Made by a program: the position numbers and the translations under genes. Positions 25,075 to 33,706 of a stretch of 64,000 nucleotides of DNA are shown here, one piece after another. Source of the DNA: Tersicoccus sp. Bi-70. Its GTDB lineage: Bacteria; Actinomycetota; Actinomycetes; Actinomycetales; Micrococcaceae. The stretch spans positions 62,001 to 126,000 of the forward strand of contig NZ_MIEU01000018.1 in the NCBI RefSeq assembly GCF_001968825.1. Reading direction: 5' to 3'. The notes beneath the pieces are model-generated. The model searched no databases and was not told the DNA's origin. It worked only from the letters and a program-made list of their open reading frames with translations. How positions within the stretch are numbered: the stretch's first letter is position 1; each line of letters begins with the position of its first letter.

Positions 25075-26268
25075 GTGTTCTTCCAAGTCGACGACCAGTT
25101 TCAGGTGAACGCCAAGGCGCAACACCTGGCACGCGAAGCGATGATGAAGAGCATCGACGGACTCGCCGCCCTCGGAGTGTGGACGATGGCCGGCTCCCTC
25201 TGCCAAGCGAAGCTCACCGACGGCGTCGTCACAGTCGAGGATCTCGTCTCGATCCTCCTGAATCACGACGTCGCCCTCGCGCTCGCGGGCAAGCTGGTGG
25301 CCGCCGGCCTGTGGCATGCGCCTGGTCATTCCTGCGACCGGTGTGACGTCGTGCCCGACGGGGCGTGGCGGTTCCACGACTGGTATGCGATGGGCTACGA
25401 CCAGGGCGCCGCGGTGAAGCTGAAGCGGCGGAAGGCCGCGGAGTTGAAGGACCCTGCTGTGCGCGCAGCGGTGTGGGCCAGAGACGCCGTGGACGCCGCC
25501 AACCCGACGTCGGCGCACTGCCGGTACTGCGGGACCCTGGTGAAGCAGAAGGACGGCCGCAGTGAGAGCCGCCCCGAGCTGGACCACGTGGACCCCCTGG
25601 TGGTGTGCGGGCCGTCGAACATCGTGGTCGCGTGCCACACGTGCAACCGGGCGAAGGGCAACCGGACCCCGGAGGCAGCTGGGATGACGCTGCTACCTGC
25701 CCCCCGCGGCTCGTCCGCTGAACCCTCGCCTCGATCACCGCTCAGCGTTGCTGGTCGGCAGAGGAGTTCGCACGAGCCGTCGGGCGCGGCGGAGAAGCCG
25801 TCTCCTGCTGCCGAGCACGCCGGCGATCGCACCGGACCAGACCGGGAACCACCCCCGATCACACCCGGAACCACCCCCGATCACACCCCGGACCACGCCT
25901 CGGGAGCTATCCCGGGCGCACGTACGCGGGCGGCAGGGCAGGGCAGGGCAGGGGAAGGTTCCGTTGAGGTACCGGCTGGGTCGGGCAAGGTCAGCCCGAC
26001 CCAGCCCACCTCATCGTCTGGTCGGAAGCGTCGTCGCCGCCGTCGTGCTCGTGGTGAGTCCAGCCAGGTGAGTGAGCAGGTGGTGAGCCAGGAACAGGGC
26101 CCAGCCCGTGAACCCGGCCGGGCTGGGTCTGCCCCACCCGTCCCGGTCGACGGCCGGTTCGGGTCACCGTTCCACGGGCAGCACCGCCGGGTCGACGACC
26201 CTGACGATGCGCGCTGCGGCGAGCACGGCGAGCACCTGCCGTGCCGGCGCTGCCGGGTGGACCCGTGA
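25075..26268 (+). CDS. HNH endonuclease with N-terminal helical domain
   Basis: A 397-aa protein. The N-terminal ~120 residues are helical with a CxxC (SCDRCDVVPDG). The HNH domain at about residues 145-205 has CRYCGTL, the catalytic-type PELDHVDPLVVCGPSNI, and CHTCNRAKGNRTPE. The remaining ~190 residues are a Pro/Ser/Gly-rich, probably disordered tail encoded by repetitive DNA (22-bp repeat at 25845-25888, GGGCA run near 25931-25953). GTG 25075 follows AGGAGGAGAG. It probably nicks DNA in replication or recombination. Confidence 0.8.
   Translation: MFFQVDDQFQVNAKAQHLAREAMMKSIDGLAALGVWTMAGSLCQAKLTDGVVTVEDLVSILLNHDVALALAGKLVAAGLWHAPGHSCDRCDVVPDGAWRFHDWYAMGYDQGAAVKLKRRKAAELKDPAVRAAVWARDAVDAANPTSAHCRYCGTLVKQKDGRSESRPELDHVDPLVVCGPSNIVVACHTCNRAKGNRTPEAAGMTLLPAPRGSSAEPSPRSPLSVAGRQRSSHEPSGAAEKPSPAAEHAGDRTGPDREPPPITPGTTPDHTPDHASGAIPGARTRAAGQGRAGEGSVEVPAGSGKVSPTQPTSSSGRKRRRRRRARGESSQVSEQVVSQEQGPAREPGRAGSAPPVPVDGRFGSPFHGQHRRVDDPDDARCGEHGEHLPCRRCRVDP
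25845..25888. repeat. 22-bp direct repeat, two copies, in the HNH gene tail
   Basis: The unit starting GGAACCACCCCCGATCACAC is repeated exactly (25845-25866, 25867-25888), encoding a Thr/Pro-rich linker. Confidence 0.8.
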
Positions 26269-26609
26269 GCGGGCCGAACCCGCTCGAGCGGGCGGTGCTG
26301 GCCTGGCCGGAGGCGGAGTTGCAGTCGAACGTGGTCGCGCTGGTCAAGGCGCTGCGGGGCCGGTACTTCCACGTCTACGACAGCCGTCGCAGCGTTCCGG
26401 GCTACCCCGACCTGCACGTGTGGTTCCCGAACTGCCGGCACCCAGTCGGGCTGTTCCGGGAGTTGAAGACCGAGCGGGGCCGACTGTCCGACGAGCAGGC
26501 AGTGATCATCGAGCAGTTCCGGGCGTGCGGGTACGACGTCGGGGTGTGGCGGCCGCGGGACTGGGTGAGTGGACGGATTCAGAACGAGCTGCGGGAGGCG
26601 GCAAGGTGA
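26265..26609 (+). CDS. VRR-NUC domain nuclease
   Basis: A 114-aa protein matching a minimal virus-type replication-repair nuclease of the PD-(D/E)xK superfamily. VPGYPDLHVWFP holds the metal Asp and FRELKTERGRLSDEQ holds ExK, with a preceding helix containing the conserved Glu and Gln (EAELQSNVVALVKAL). Stand-alone VRR-NUC proteins in phages often sit near recombination genes and may resolve branched DNA. Confidence 0.85.
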   Translation: MSGPNPLERAVLAWPEAELQSNVVALVKALRGRYFHVYDSRRSVPGYPDLHVWFPNCRHPVGLFRELKTERGRLSDEQAVIIEQFRACGYDVGVWRPRDWVSGRIQNELREAAR

Positions 26610-27382
26610 TGGTCGAGGAGAAGAAGCCAGTGCCGGGCGAGCGGCTGTACACCGTCGTCGTCGACGGGCGGGTGCGGCGGCTGCCGTACACCCTGGCGAA
26701 GAAGGCGCTGCTCGTGCCGCGGGGCGCGTGCCGGTCGGGCCTGCACCGCGGCGAGCCGCCCGAGGCCGAGCGGGGCACGTGGTGGTGCACGACGTGCACG
26801 GATCGGGTGCGCGGGTGGTTCCGGGAGATCGCTGACGCATGGCCTCAGCTGCAGGAGCTGGTGTTCACCGGGACCGGCGAGAAGCGGGAGGGTGGCCGCG
26901 CGACGGTGACCGGTTCGCCGGCGCCGCTGGACGTGTCCGTCGTCGACGTCCTGGTCGACGTCGAGCAGTGGATGCGGGACCAGGCGGCCCACCTGCTCGA
27001 GGACCGTCCGAAGGCGCAGCTGCCGGATGACCGGTCGGGCGGGTCGCTGGCGCAGTGGTTCGCGTGGTGGCATGTGCTCTACGTCGCGACGCACCCGGAG
27101 GCGTCGCTGGCCGAGGCGCTGCCGACAGAGGTGCAGGAGCGTGCCGCGCAGGTGCGCCGGGTGACCGAGGCGACTGGCCGACGCCGCGAGTGGGTCGGCC
27201 GACCGTGCGCCGAGATCGTCTCCACCGTCGATGAGCTCGGCGACGGTGCGCGCGTGCACTGCCGGCTCCCGCTGTACTTCGTGCACCCGGGGTGCGAGGC
27301 CGACGACGTGCAGCTGGAGCTGAGGTGCGACGCCGGCCACAGGACGCCGCTGCCCACGACGACGACGAGGAAGCCAGCGTGA
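26609..27382 (+). CDS. Hypothetical Cys-containing early protein
   Basis: A 257-aa protein with ATG at a TGATG junction. A Cys/His cluster near the N-terminus (RGACRSGLHRGEPPE, WWCTTCTDRVRGWF) is probably a zinc site. The middle is helical (WMRDQAAHLLED) and the C-terminus has further CAE/CRLP/CDAGH cysteines. It resembles widespread unnamed actinophage proteins. Confidence 0.6.
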   Translation: MVEEKKPVPGERLYTVVVDGRVRRLPYTLAKKALLVPRGACRSGLHRGEPPEAERGTWWCTTCTDRVRGWFREIADAWPQLQELVFTGTGEKREGGRATVTGSPAPLDVSVVDVLVDVEQWMRDQAAHLLEDRPKAQLPDDRSGGSLAQWFAWWHVLYVATHPEASLAEALPTEVQERAAQVRRVTEATGRRREWVGRPCAEIVSTVDELGDGARVHCRLPLYFVHPGCEADDVQLELRCDAGHRTPLPTTTTRKPA

Positions 27383-27612
27383 GCGCTTCGGCAGGGTGGC
27401 TGACGGCAGCTGAGGTGGCGAAGCTGACGGGCCGGTCCGTGTCTGCGGTGTACTTCGCGGCGTCGAAGCACGGGTGGCGGCGTGAGCGATCTCGGACGGT
27501 GCGGTACGCGTCCGCCGACGTGGTCGCCACATTCGGCCAGGAGATGGCCGCGACACGCCGCACAGAGGCCGTCAAGCGACACCTGCTCGCGAAGTACGGG
27601 ACAGTGCGCTAA
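27379..27612 (+). CDS. Small HTH DNA-binding protein
   Basis: A 77-aa protein. GWLTAAEVAKLTGRSVSAVY followed by FAASKHGWRRE and VRYASADV is a MerR/excisionase-type winged HTH. It is the last gene of the early operon and is followed by a hairpin, so it could be a late-gene activator. Confidence 0.65.
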   Translation: MSASAGWLTAAEVAKLTGRSVSAVYFAASKHGWRRERSRTVRYASADVVATFGQEMAATRRTEAVKRHLLAKYGTVR

Positions 27613-27647
27613 GGTCTGAGACTGATGGTGGTGTAGTGCACCCGAGG

Positions 27648-27677
27648 GAAGGCCGGACGCTGATGCGCCCGGCCTTC
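27648..27677 (+). terminator. Terminator-like hairpin after the early operon
   Basis: Arms GAAGGCCGG (27648-27656) and CCGGCCTTC (27669-27677), with further CGC/GCG pairing inside. It separates the early operon from the packaging genes. Confidence 0.65.
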
Positions 27678-27744
27678 GCTGTGTGTGCTGCTCTCCAGAG
27701 GCCGAGGAGGCGAGTGCGATGTAGGTGCTCCGGAGGTGGTCGTC

Positions 27745-28059
27745 GTGGACAACGGTCTGACGATCCCGGCCTGGTCGGGACGACGCCGCGCCGAGGCGTT
27801 GCGCCTGGTCAAGGCGATCGGCCGGCGCACCAACGCGCCGTGCTGCATCTGCGACCAGCCCATCGACTACAGCCTGGAGTACCCGGACCCGTGGTCGTGC
27901 TCGGTGCAGCACCTCAAGTCGCGGTTCCTGTTCCCTGCGCTGACGTGGGACCGCAGCAACTGGGCGCCGGCTCACATTTCGTGCAACAAGTCGGCCGGCG
28001 CGGGTGAGGCATCCGACGTCGCGCCCGCCGGCCTCGGGGTGACGTCGGACGACTGGTGA
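27745..28059 (+). CDS. HNH endonuclease of the packaging module
   Basis: A 104-aa protein. CCICDQPIDYSLEYPDPWSC followed by SVQHLKSRFLFPALTWDRSN and WAPAHISCNKSAG is the small HNH typically encoded beside the terminase in cos-type phages, where it assists genome-end cleavage. GTG 27745 is preceded by GGAGG. Together with the large terminase it suggests cos packaging rather than headful. Confidence 0.85.
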   Translation: MDNGLTIPAWSGRRRAEALRLVKAIGRRTNAPCCICDQPIDYSLEYPDPWSCSVQHLKSRFLFPALTWDRSNWAPAHISCNKSAGAGEASDVAPAGLGVTSDDW

Positions 28060-28089
28060 CCCGAACCTGTGAGGAAGCTGGGAAATCCT

Positions 28090-28104
28090 TAATCTGACAG
28101 ATTA
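28090..28104. promoter_or_regulatory. Perfect palindrome in packaging intergenic region
   Basis: TAATCTG-A-CAGATTA, unusually AT-rich for this genome. It is a candidate operator or terminase/cos-region recognition site. Confidence 0.6.
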
Positions 28105-28214
28105 GGGGCGACCGTGCTCGTCGAGGTGTTAGCCGGAAAAAATCCAGCTCGGCGACCGGCCGGCCTCTCCGCGCCGCCACCGACCTCTCCCCCCGGCGCT
28201 GACGTGCCGAAACG

Positions 28215-28230
28215 CTGCATAGCTATGCAG
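28215..28230. promoter_or_regulatory. 16-bp palindrome CTGCATAGCTATGCAG
   Basis: A perfect palindrome 31 bp upstream of ATG 28261. Its 10-bp centre CATAGCTATG also forms the centre of the palindrome at 58923-58940. Confidence 0.65.
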
Positions 28231-28260
28231 AGTTGCCGCGAAAACGGACCCGGGGGTGCC

Positions 28261-28680
28261 ATGCACGACCGTCGAGCGATCCGCAGCGAGCACGCCGAGG
28301 GCGGCACGATCCGCGGGATCGCGCGGACTCGAGAGGCGTCGCGCAACGCGGTGCGCCGGGCGCTCGTCACCGGCGCGCGGGAGCGGTACTGGCGGCCATC
28401 GGCGACGGAGGACGCCGAGCCTGGCGTCCGTGACGTCCTCGCCGACTACCCGCACATGAAGACGTCGGACGTCGCCGTCCTGATCGGCTGGGATCGCTCC
28501 TACCGGGCGCTGGCCGTGCTGGTGGCGAGGATCCGCCCCGAGTACACGGAGGGCCGGGCGCTGCGCGCTCGCCCGATGTCGTCGCTGCGCCGCGGCCGCC
28601 TGGTCGCAGTGGGGACGCTGCAGGCAGGGAAGGTGGTTCGCTGTGGCCAAGCGCGTGCAGGAGCCACCGCAGCCGGTTGA
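28261..28680 (+). CDS. HTH protein before the small terminase
   Basis: A 139-aa protein. IRSEHAEGGTIRGIARTREA with SRNAVRRAL is a transposase/resolvase-like HTH (as in IstA-type proteins), and a second HTH-like segment is HMKTSDVAVLIGWDRSYRAL. The frame is open upstream to 28114, but ATG 28261 follows a GGGGG site and clears the palindromes. It overlaps the small terminase by 38 bases. It may bind the nearby palindromes. Confidence 0.6.
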   Translation: MHDRRAIRSEHAEGGTIRGIARTREASRNAVRRALVTGARERYWRPSATEDAEPGVRDVLADYPHMKTSDVAVLIGWDRSYRALAVLVARIRPEYTEGRALRARPMSSLRRGRLVAVGTLQAGKVVRCGQARAGATAAG

Positions 28681-29323
28681 GCCGCCCGAGGGGATGCCAG
28701 CCGACGTCGCCGGGGTGTGGCGGGAGATCGTCGCGTCGAACGACCTGGCCGGCCGGGTGGACCGTGCCGCGCTCGAGGCGTTCGCCACCCTGGTCGCCCG
28801 CATGCGCGAGGCACGGGACCGGGTCGCCGAGGAGGGCCTCATCGTCGAGGACTCCCGCGGCCGGACCGTCCCGCACCCGGCGCTGCTCGTCGAGCGGCAG
28901 ACCGCGGAGCAGATCCGCGCCTGGGGCGACCGGTTCGCTCCCCTGGTCAAGCCGGTCCGCCGCCGCGGGTACATGGCCGACGCCACAGCCTCGGCGATCG
29001 CCGGGGCGAAGCACCTGCAGGATGAGTCGGGCAAGAAGTTCGCCGGCGCGGTCGCCGCGGCGAAGACGTTGGCGTGGCTGATCGACGAGGCGCAGCGGAC
29101 GAGCATGGACGCGCTGATGAAGGCGTCCTCGACGTCCGGCATCGTGCCTTCCTACCTGAAGGTGTGCGCCGAGCTGCAGATCACGCCGGCGTCCGTCGCA
29201 GACGCCGTGGGAGCCACCGGCAAGGGCAAGCCCAAGTCCGGGGGTACCGGCGGCCGCCGTGGCCACCTGCAGGCGATGCAGGGCGGCGCGGTCGGCGTCG
29301 CCGGCGCGAGCACGGGGGCCTGA
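28643..29323 (+). CDS. Terminase small subunit (P27-like)
   Basis: A 226-aa protein. The helical core VAGVWREIVASNDLAGRVDR, LEAFATLVARMREARDRVAE and EEGLIVEDSRGRTVPHPALL matches the P27/Terminase_4 family, in which the small subunit recognises the packaging site. GTG 28643 is preceded by GGGAAGG. It lies directly before the large subunit. Confidence 0.85.
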   Translation: MAKRVQEPPQPVEPPEGMPADVAGVWREIVASNDLAGRVDRAALEAFATLVARMREARDRVAEEGLIVEDSRGRTVPHPALLVERQTAEQIRAWGDRFAPLVKPVRRRGYMADATASAIAGAKHLQDESGKKFAGAVAAAKTLAWLIDEAQRTSMDALMKASSTSGIVPSYLKVCAELQITPASVADAVGATGKGKPKSGGTGGRRGHLQAMQGGAVGVAGASTGA

Positions 29324-29326
29324 CCG

Positions 29327-31075
29327 GTGACCACGGCGATGCTCGTGGATACCGGCCCCGGCACCCTGTACTACGAGACCGTCCACGACGGCGACGTCGC
29401 GCTGACCGACACCGGGACACGGTACGGCTGCGCCGAGCCGCGGTTGAGCACGCCGCCGCTGCGGCCGCTGACGCCGGAGACGTCGATGGGGTTCTCGGTC
29501 ATCGAGTTCGCCACGAACATCCTGCGCGTCACGCTGATGCCGTGGCAGCGGGCCCTGCTGATCCGCATGCTTGAGCTCCGGCCAGATGGCGGGCTCCGGT
29601 TCGCGACGGTCGTCGTGCTCGTGGCCCGGCAGAACGGGAAGAGCACGCTCTCCCAGGTGCTCGCGCTGTGGTTCATGCTCGTGGCCGGCTGGCCGCTGGT
29701 GCTGGGGACGGCGCAGGACCTGGAGACGGCCGAGGAGGTCTGGGAGGGAGCGGTCAGCCTCCTCGAGGACAGCGACGACGAGGACGACGACGATGATTCC
29801 CTCGCGGATCTCATCTCGCGTGTGGTGAAGGTCAACGGCAAGAAGTCGCTAATCCTGACCAACGGCACCCGGTACAAGGTGAAGGCCGCGAACCGGCGCG
29901 CCGGCCGAGGGTTCTCGGGCAACCTCGTGCTGCTCGACGAGCTTCGCGAGCACCAGAACTGGCTCGCGTGGGGCGCGATCACGAAGACCACGCAGGCTCA
30001 GGTGTTCTCCCTGATCCTGGCCCTGTCGAACGCCGGTGACCTGACGTCCGTGGTGCTGCGCTACCTGCGCAAGATGGCGCACAAGGCGATCGGCGACCCG
30101 GACGGGATCTGCAAGGACGACGACGACCTCGGACCGACGCAGCTCGACCTCGAGGACGACGGCGACGAGGGCGACTCCGCCGACGACTGGGCGCAGGACG
30201 GCGAGTCGCTGGCCGTGTTCGAGTGGTCCGCCGCTCCCGGCCTGAGCAAGTGGGACCGGGACGGCTGGGCGCAGGGCAACCCCGCGCTCGGCTACCGCAT
30301 CAAGGAGCGCAAGATCGCCTCAGACTGCCGGATCGACCCCGAGTGGGTGTTCCGCACCGAGGTGCTGTGCCAGTGGTCCGACGGCGTCGTCGACGGGCCG
30401 TTCCCTCCGGGGTCGTGGGAGAAGGGCGTCAACGAGACGACCGAGGGCCCAGACGACAAGCTGGTGCTGAAGAACGACGCGGACCGCATCGTCGGCGACG
30501 TATGGGCGTGCGTGGACACCGCGCACGACCGGGAGCAGACCTACATCGCGTTCGCCGGCCGCCGCGCCGACGGAGCCGCCCAGGTCGAGGTCGTCGCCGG
30601 CCGCTACGGCCAGGACTGGGTCAAGGCCTGGCTGATGGACGACAAGCGCCGCGGCCGCATCAAGGCCGTCACGGGCCAGACCCGCGGCGCGCCGGTCTCG
30701 TCGCTGATGTCGAACATGGCCGAGGACGTCGCTTTCACGATCCCGGTCCGGGAGTGGGCGGGCTCGGACATCATGGGCGCCTTCGGCGACCTGTTCGACG
30801 CCGTCCGGGACGTGAAGGTCAAGCACAACCCGCAGGGCCCGCTCGACGCCGCGGCGAAGGTCGCGGTCACCAAGGCGCTCGGTGACGGCAAGGCCCTGGA
30901 CCGGCAGCACTCGCCGACCGACATCGCCCCGCTGGTGGCGTTCGAGGGCGCGCTGTGGCTGCTCCTGAAGTACAAGCCCCCGCCACCGCCCGCATCCGCC
31001 CCGCCCATGGCGGTCACCACCGATGACGACGACGACGAGTACGGCACCGCGGACCTGATGACCATGGGCTTCTGA
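29327..31075 (+). CDS. Terminase large subunit
   Basis: The 582-aa DNA-packaging motor. The ATPase domain has Walker A VLVARQNGKSTLSQVLAL (about residues 95-112), Walker B-like NLVLLDELREHQNW (about 200-213) and a C-motif region around SLILALSNAG. The C-terminal nuclease has Asp clusters around VWACVDTAHDREQTYIAF. An Asp/Glu-rich insertion (DSDDEDDDDD) sits after the Walker region. The start is GTG 29327. Confidence 0.93.
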   Translation: MTTAMLVDTGPGTLYYETVHDGDVALTDTGTRYGCAEPRLSTPPLRPLTPETSMGFSVIEFATNILRVTLMPWQRALLIRMLELRPDGGLRFATVVVLVARQNGKSTLSQVLALWFMLVAGWPLVLGTAQDLETAEEVWEGAVSLLEDSDDEDDDDDSLADLISRVVKVNGKKSLILTNGTRYKVKAANRRAGRGFSGNLVLLDELREHQNWLAWGAITKTTQAQVFSLILALSNAGDLTSVVLRYLRKMAHKAIGDPDGICKDDDDLGPTQLDLEDDGDEGDSADDWAQDGESLAVFEWSAAPGLSKWDRDGWAQGNPALGYRIKERKIASDCRIDPEWVFRTEVLCQWSDGVVDGPFPPGSWEKGVNETTEGPDDKLVLKNDADRIVGDVWACVDTAHDREQTYIAFAGRRADGAAQVEVVAGRYGQDWVKAWLMDDKRRGRIKAVTGQTRGAPVSSLMSNMAEDVAFTIPVREWAGSDIMGAFGDLFDAVRDVKVKHNPQGPLDAAAKVAVTKALGDGKALDRQHSPTDIAPLVAFEGALWLLLKYKPPPPPASAPPMAVTTDDDDDEYGTADLMTMGF

Positions 31076-31097
31076 CTCAGACGGACGGGGGTGCGCC

Positions 31098-32405
31098 GTG
31101 GCGGATTCGACCTCGGAGAAGGGCTACTCCTCGGGTGCATCGGCATGGTGGGCCGCCCCAGACGAGGAGGAGACCCCGGAACTCCGGTGGCCCCACAACG
31201 TCGAGGTCTACGACCGGATGCGCCGCCAGGACGCCCAGGTCATGTCCGTCATGCGGGCCGTCACCCTGCCGATCCGGCGCACCGCGTGGCGGATCGACCC
31301 GAACGGCGCTCGCGACGAGGTGGTCGCTCTAGTGGCGCACGACCTCGGGCTGCCGGTCGTGGGCCAGGGCGAGGAGCAGGTGCTCCGCACCCGGGACCGC
31401 TTCTCGTGGCCGGACTACCTGCGGCTCTCGTTGCTCAAGCTCACGTTCGGGCACTCGTTCTTCGAGCAGGTGTACCGCATCGACGAGCAGGGCTACGCGC
31501 GACTGCGGAAGCTCGGATGGCGGCCACCACGGACCATCAGCAAGGTCGACGTCGCCGCCGACGGCGGCCTGGTCGCGATCGAGCAGCACGGCGTCGGCGT
31601 CGGCGCCGACGCTCGCATGGATGTTGACCGGCTCGTCGCCCACGTCAACGACCGCGAGGGCGGCAACTGGCTGGGTGCATCCCTGCTGCGGCCGGCGTAC
31701 AAGTTCTGGTTGCTGAAGGACCGGCTGTTGCGGATCCAGGCGCAGACCGTGGACCGCAACGGCATGGGCGTGCCCGTCTACGAGTCCGCCGAGCAGCCGA
31801 AGGAACTTGAGCCGGAGAAGCAGATCGAGCGCCAGAAGGACGAGCTGCGGGAGGGCAAGCGGCTGGCCCAGGGCTTCCGGTCCGGGGACAACGCCGGCGC
31901 CGCCATCCCGAACGGCGCGAAGCTGACGCTGAAGGGCGTCGAGGGCAACCTGCCCGACGCCGAGAAGCCGATCCGCTACTACGACGAGCAGATCGCCCGC
32001 GCCGTCCTCGCCCACTTCCTGAACCTCGGCACCGAGACCGGGTCCTGGGCGCTGGGTTCCACGTTCGCGGACTTCTTCACCCTGTCGCTGCAGACGGTGG
32101 CCATGGAGATCGCGGACACCACCACGCAGCACGTCGTCGAGGACCTGGTCGACCAGAACTGGGGCGAACAGGAACCGGCCCCGCGTGTCGTATTCGACGA
32201 GATCGGGTCCCGGCACCCCGCCACCGCCGAGGCGATCAAGGCACTCGTCGACTGCGGCGCGATCACCCCCGACGAGAAGCTCGAGCAGTGGTCGCGCGGG
32301 ACGTTCGGCATGCCGGCCGCCGATCTGGAAACGCGTCGGGAGCCTCCGGCCAGCAGCAACCCGCCAGCGCCGAGCACGAACGAGCCCCCACGGAGGGAAC
32401 GATGA
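31098..32405 (+). CDS. Portal protein (DUF935/Mu gp29-like)
   Basis: A 435-aa protein. Conserved portal segments are ELRWPHNVEVYDRMRRQDAQ, VTLPIRRTAWRIDP, KLTFGHSFFEQVYRID and YYDEQIARAVLAHFLNLGTE. It forms the dodecameric DNA channel and terminase dock. The C-terminal ~40 residues are Pro/Ser-rich. The stop overlaps the protease ATG by 4 bases. Confidence 0.88.
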   Translation: MADSTSEKGYSSGASAWWAAPDEEETPELRWPHNVEVYDRMRRQDAQVMSVMRAVTLPIRRTAWRIDPNGARDEVVALVAHDLGLPVVGQGEEQVLRTRDRFSWPDYLRLSLLKLTFGHSFFEQVYRIDEQGYARLRKLGWRPPRTISKVDVAADGGLVAIEQHGVGVGADARMDVDRLVAHVNDREGGNWLGASLLRPAYKFWLLKDRLLRIQAQTVDRNGMGVPVYESAEQPKELEPEKQIERQKDELREGKRLAQGFRSGDNAGAAIPNGAKLTLKGVEGNLPDAEKPIRYYDEQIARAVLAHFLNLGTETGSWALGSTFADFFTLSLQTVAMEIADTTTQHVVEDLVDQNWGEQEPAPRVVFDEIGSRHPATAEAIKALVDCGAITPDEKLEQWSRGTFGMPAADLETRREPPASSNPPAPSTNEPPRRER

Positions 32406-33703
32406 CTGAGCCCCGATACCGCTTCCGCGGCGGCGTCCGGCCCGCAGCCGGCCTGCGCGCCTCCATCCTCGCGTCCCCAAACGAGGACGGCACCGCAACC
32501 CTGGCGATCTACGACCCGATCGACAGCTGGGGCGGCGACTGGGGCGTCTCGGCGAAGGAGTTCACCGCGGCGCTCGCGGCCCTGCCGGACACCACCACCG
32601 AGATCCGCCTGCACCTGAACTCGCCCGGCGGCGAGGTGTTCGAGGCCGTCACCATGCTCAACCAGCTCCGTGCGCACCCGGCGCGCGTCGTCGCCGTCGT
32701 CGACGGCCTGGCGGCCTCCGCGGCCTCGTTCCTCGCCGCCGGCGCGGACGAGGTCGTCATGGGCCGCAACACGCAGCTGATGGTCCACGACGCCTCGGGT
32801 CTCGTCATCGGCAACGCCGGCGATATGCATCAGATGGCCGGCGTCCTCGACAAGCTCTCCGACAACATCGCCTCGATCTACGCCGAGCGCGCCGGCGGCG
32901 AGATCAAGGACTGGCGGGACGTCATGCTCGCCGAGACCTGGTTCACCGCCGAAGAAGCCGTCGCGGCCGGCCTCGCCGACCGCGTCGACACCGGCGATGA
33001 CGCTGCCGCCGGCACCGAGCCGGCGCCGACGAACCGCTTCGACCTGTCGATCTTCGCCCACGCCGGCCGCGCCGACGCGCCCGCCCCGCGGATCGCGGCG
33101 CGCCACCGGCCCAGTGGGAACGCCAAGGGCGGCATCTTGCCGCCGCTGCCCGCCTCCGTGCGCGCAGCCCTCACGCCTCCGGCCGAGCCGGCGGACATCA
33201 CCACCCCCAACCAGGAAGGAACCGGTGCCATGCCGGACATCACCCAGGGGCTCCGCGATCGGCTCGGCATCTCGGCCGACGCCGACCTGACGGACGAGCA
33301 GCTGCTCGCCGCCGTCGACGAAGCCCTCGACGAGCGGGCCGGAGACCAGCCCACCGCCCGCACCACGGTCCCCGAGGGCGCCGTCCTCGTGGACCAGGCC
33401 GAGTACGCCGACCTGCGCGCCGCTGCCCAGGAGGGCCGCGAAGCCCGCCAGCAGCAGGCCGCCGACCAGCGCAACGCCATCGTCGACCAGGCCGTCCGAG
33501 ACGGGCGGATCCCGCGGGCTCGGGCCGACTACTGGCGGAACCAGCTCGAGGCAGATCCGGGCGCGGCCGACGTGCTCGGCAGCTTCGAGAAGGGCGGCGC
33601 GCTGCCGCTCAACTCCCACGGGTACACCGGCGGCGTGGACGAGTCCTCGGACGACGACCGCCTGTACTCGAAGATCTACGGCGACGACAAGAAGGAGGCC
33701 TGA
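32402..33703 (+). CDS. ClpP-like head maturation protease fused to scaffold domain
   Basis: A 433-aa protein. The N-terminal ~210 residues are a ClpP/S14-type protease: LHLNSPGGEVFEAVTMLNQL, the nucleophile region DGLAASAASFLAAG, and the catalytic His in QLMVHDASGLVIGNA. The C-terminal part is a coiled-coil scaffold-like region (AAAQEGREARQQQAADQRNA) ending in a basic/acidic capsid-binding tail. This is the lambda C/Nu3 arrangement. An internal start at 33230 probably makes free scaffold. Confidence 0.88.
   Translation: MTEPRYRFRGGVRPAAGLRASILASPNEDGTATLAIYDPIDSWGGDWGVSAKEFTAALAALPDTTTEIRLHLNSPGGEVFEAVTMLNQLRAHPARVVAVVDGLAASAASFLAAGADEVVMGRNTQLMVHDASGLVIGNAGDMHQMAGVLDKLSDNIASIYAERAGGEIKDWRDVMLAETWFTAEEAVAAGLADRVDTGDDAAAGTEPAPTNRFDLSIFAHAGRADAPAPRIAARHRPSGNAKGGILPPLPASVRAALTPPAEPADITTPNQEGTGAMPDITQGLRDRLGISADADLTDEQLLAAVDEALDERAGDQPTARTTVPEGAVLVDQAEYADLRAAAQEGREARQQQAADQRNAIVDQAVRDGRIPRARADYWRNQLEADPGAADVLGSFEKGGALPLNSHGYTGGVDESSDDDRLYSKIYGDDKKEA
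33230..33703 (+). CDS. Nested scaffold protein from internal start
   Basis: ATG 33230 in the protease frame is preceded 9 bases upstream by AGGAAGGA, an unusually good ribosome binding site inside an ORF, at the domain junction. The product would be 157 aa, beginning MPDITQGLRDRLGI. This parallels lambda Nu3 inside C. Confidence 0.6.
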   Translation: MPDITQGLRDRLGISADADLTDEQLLAAVDEALDERAGDQPTARTTVPEGAVLVDQAEYADLRAAAQEGREARQQQAADQRNAIVDQAVRDGRIPRARADYWRNQLEADPGAADVLGSFEKGGALPLNSHGYTGGVDESSDDDRLYSKIYGDDKKEA

Positions 33704-33706
33704 GCC

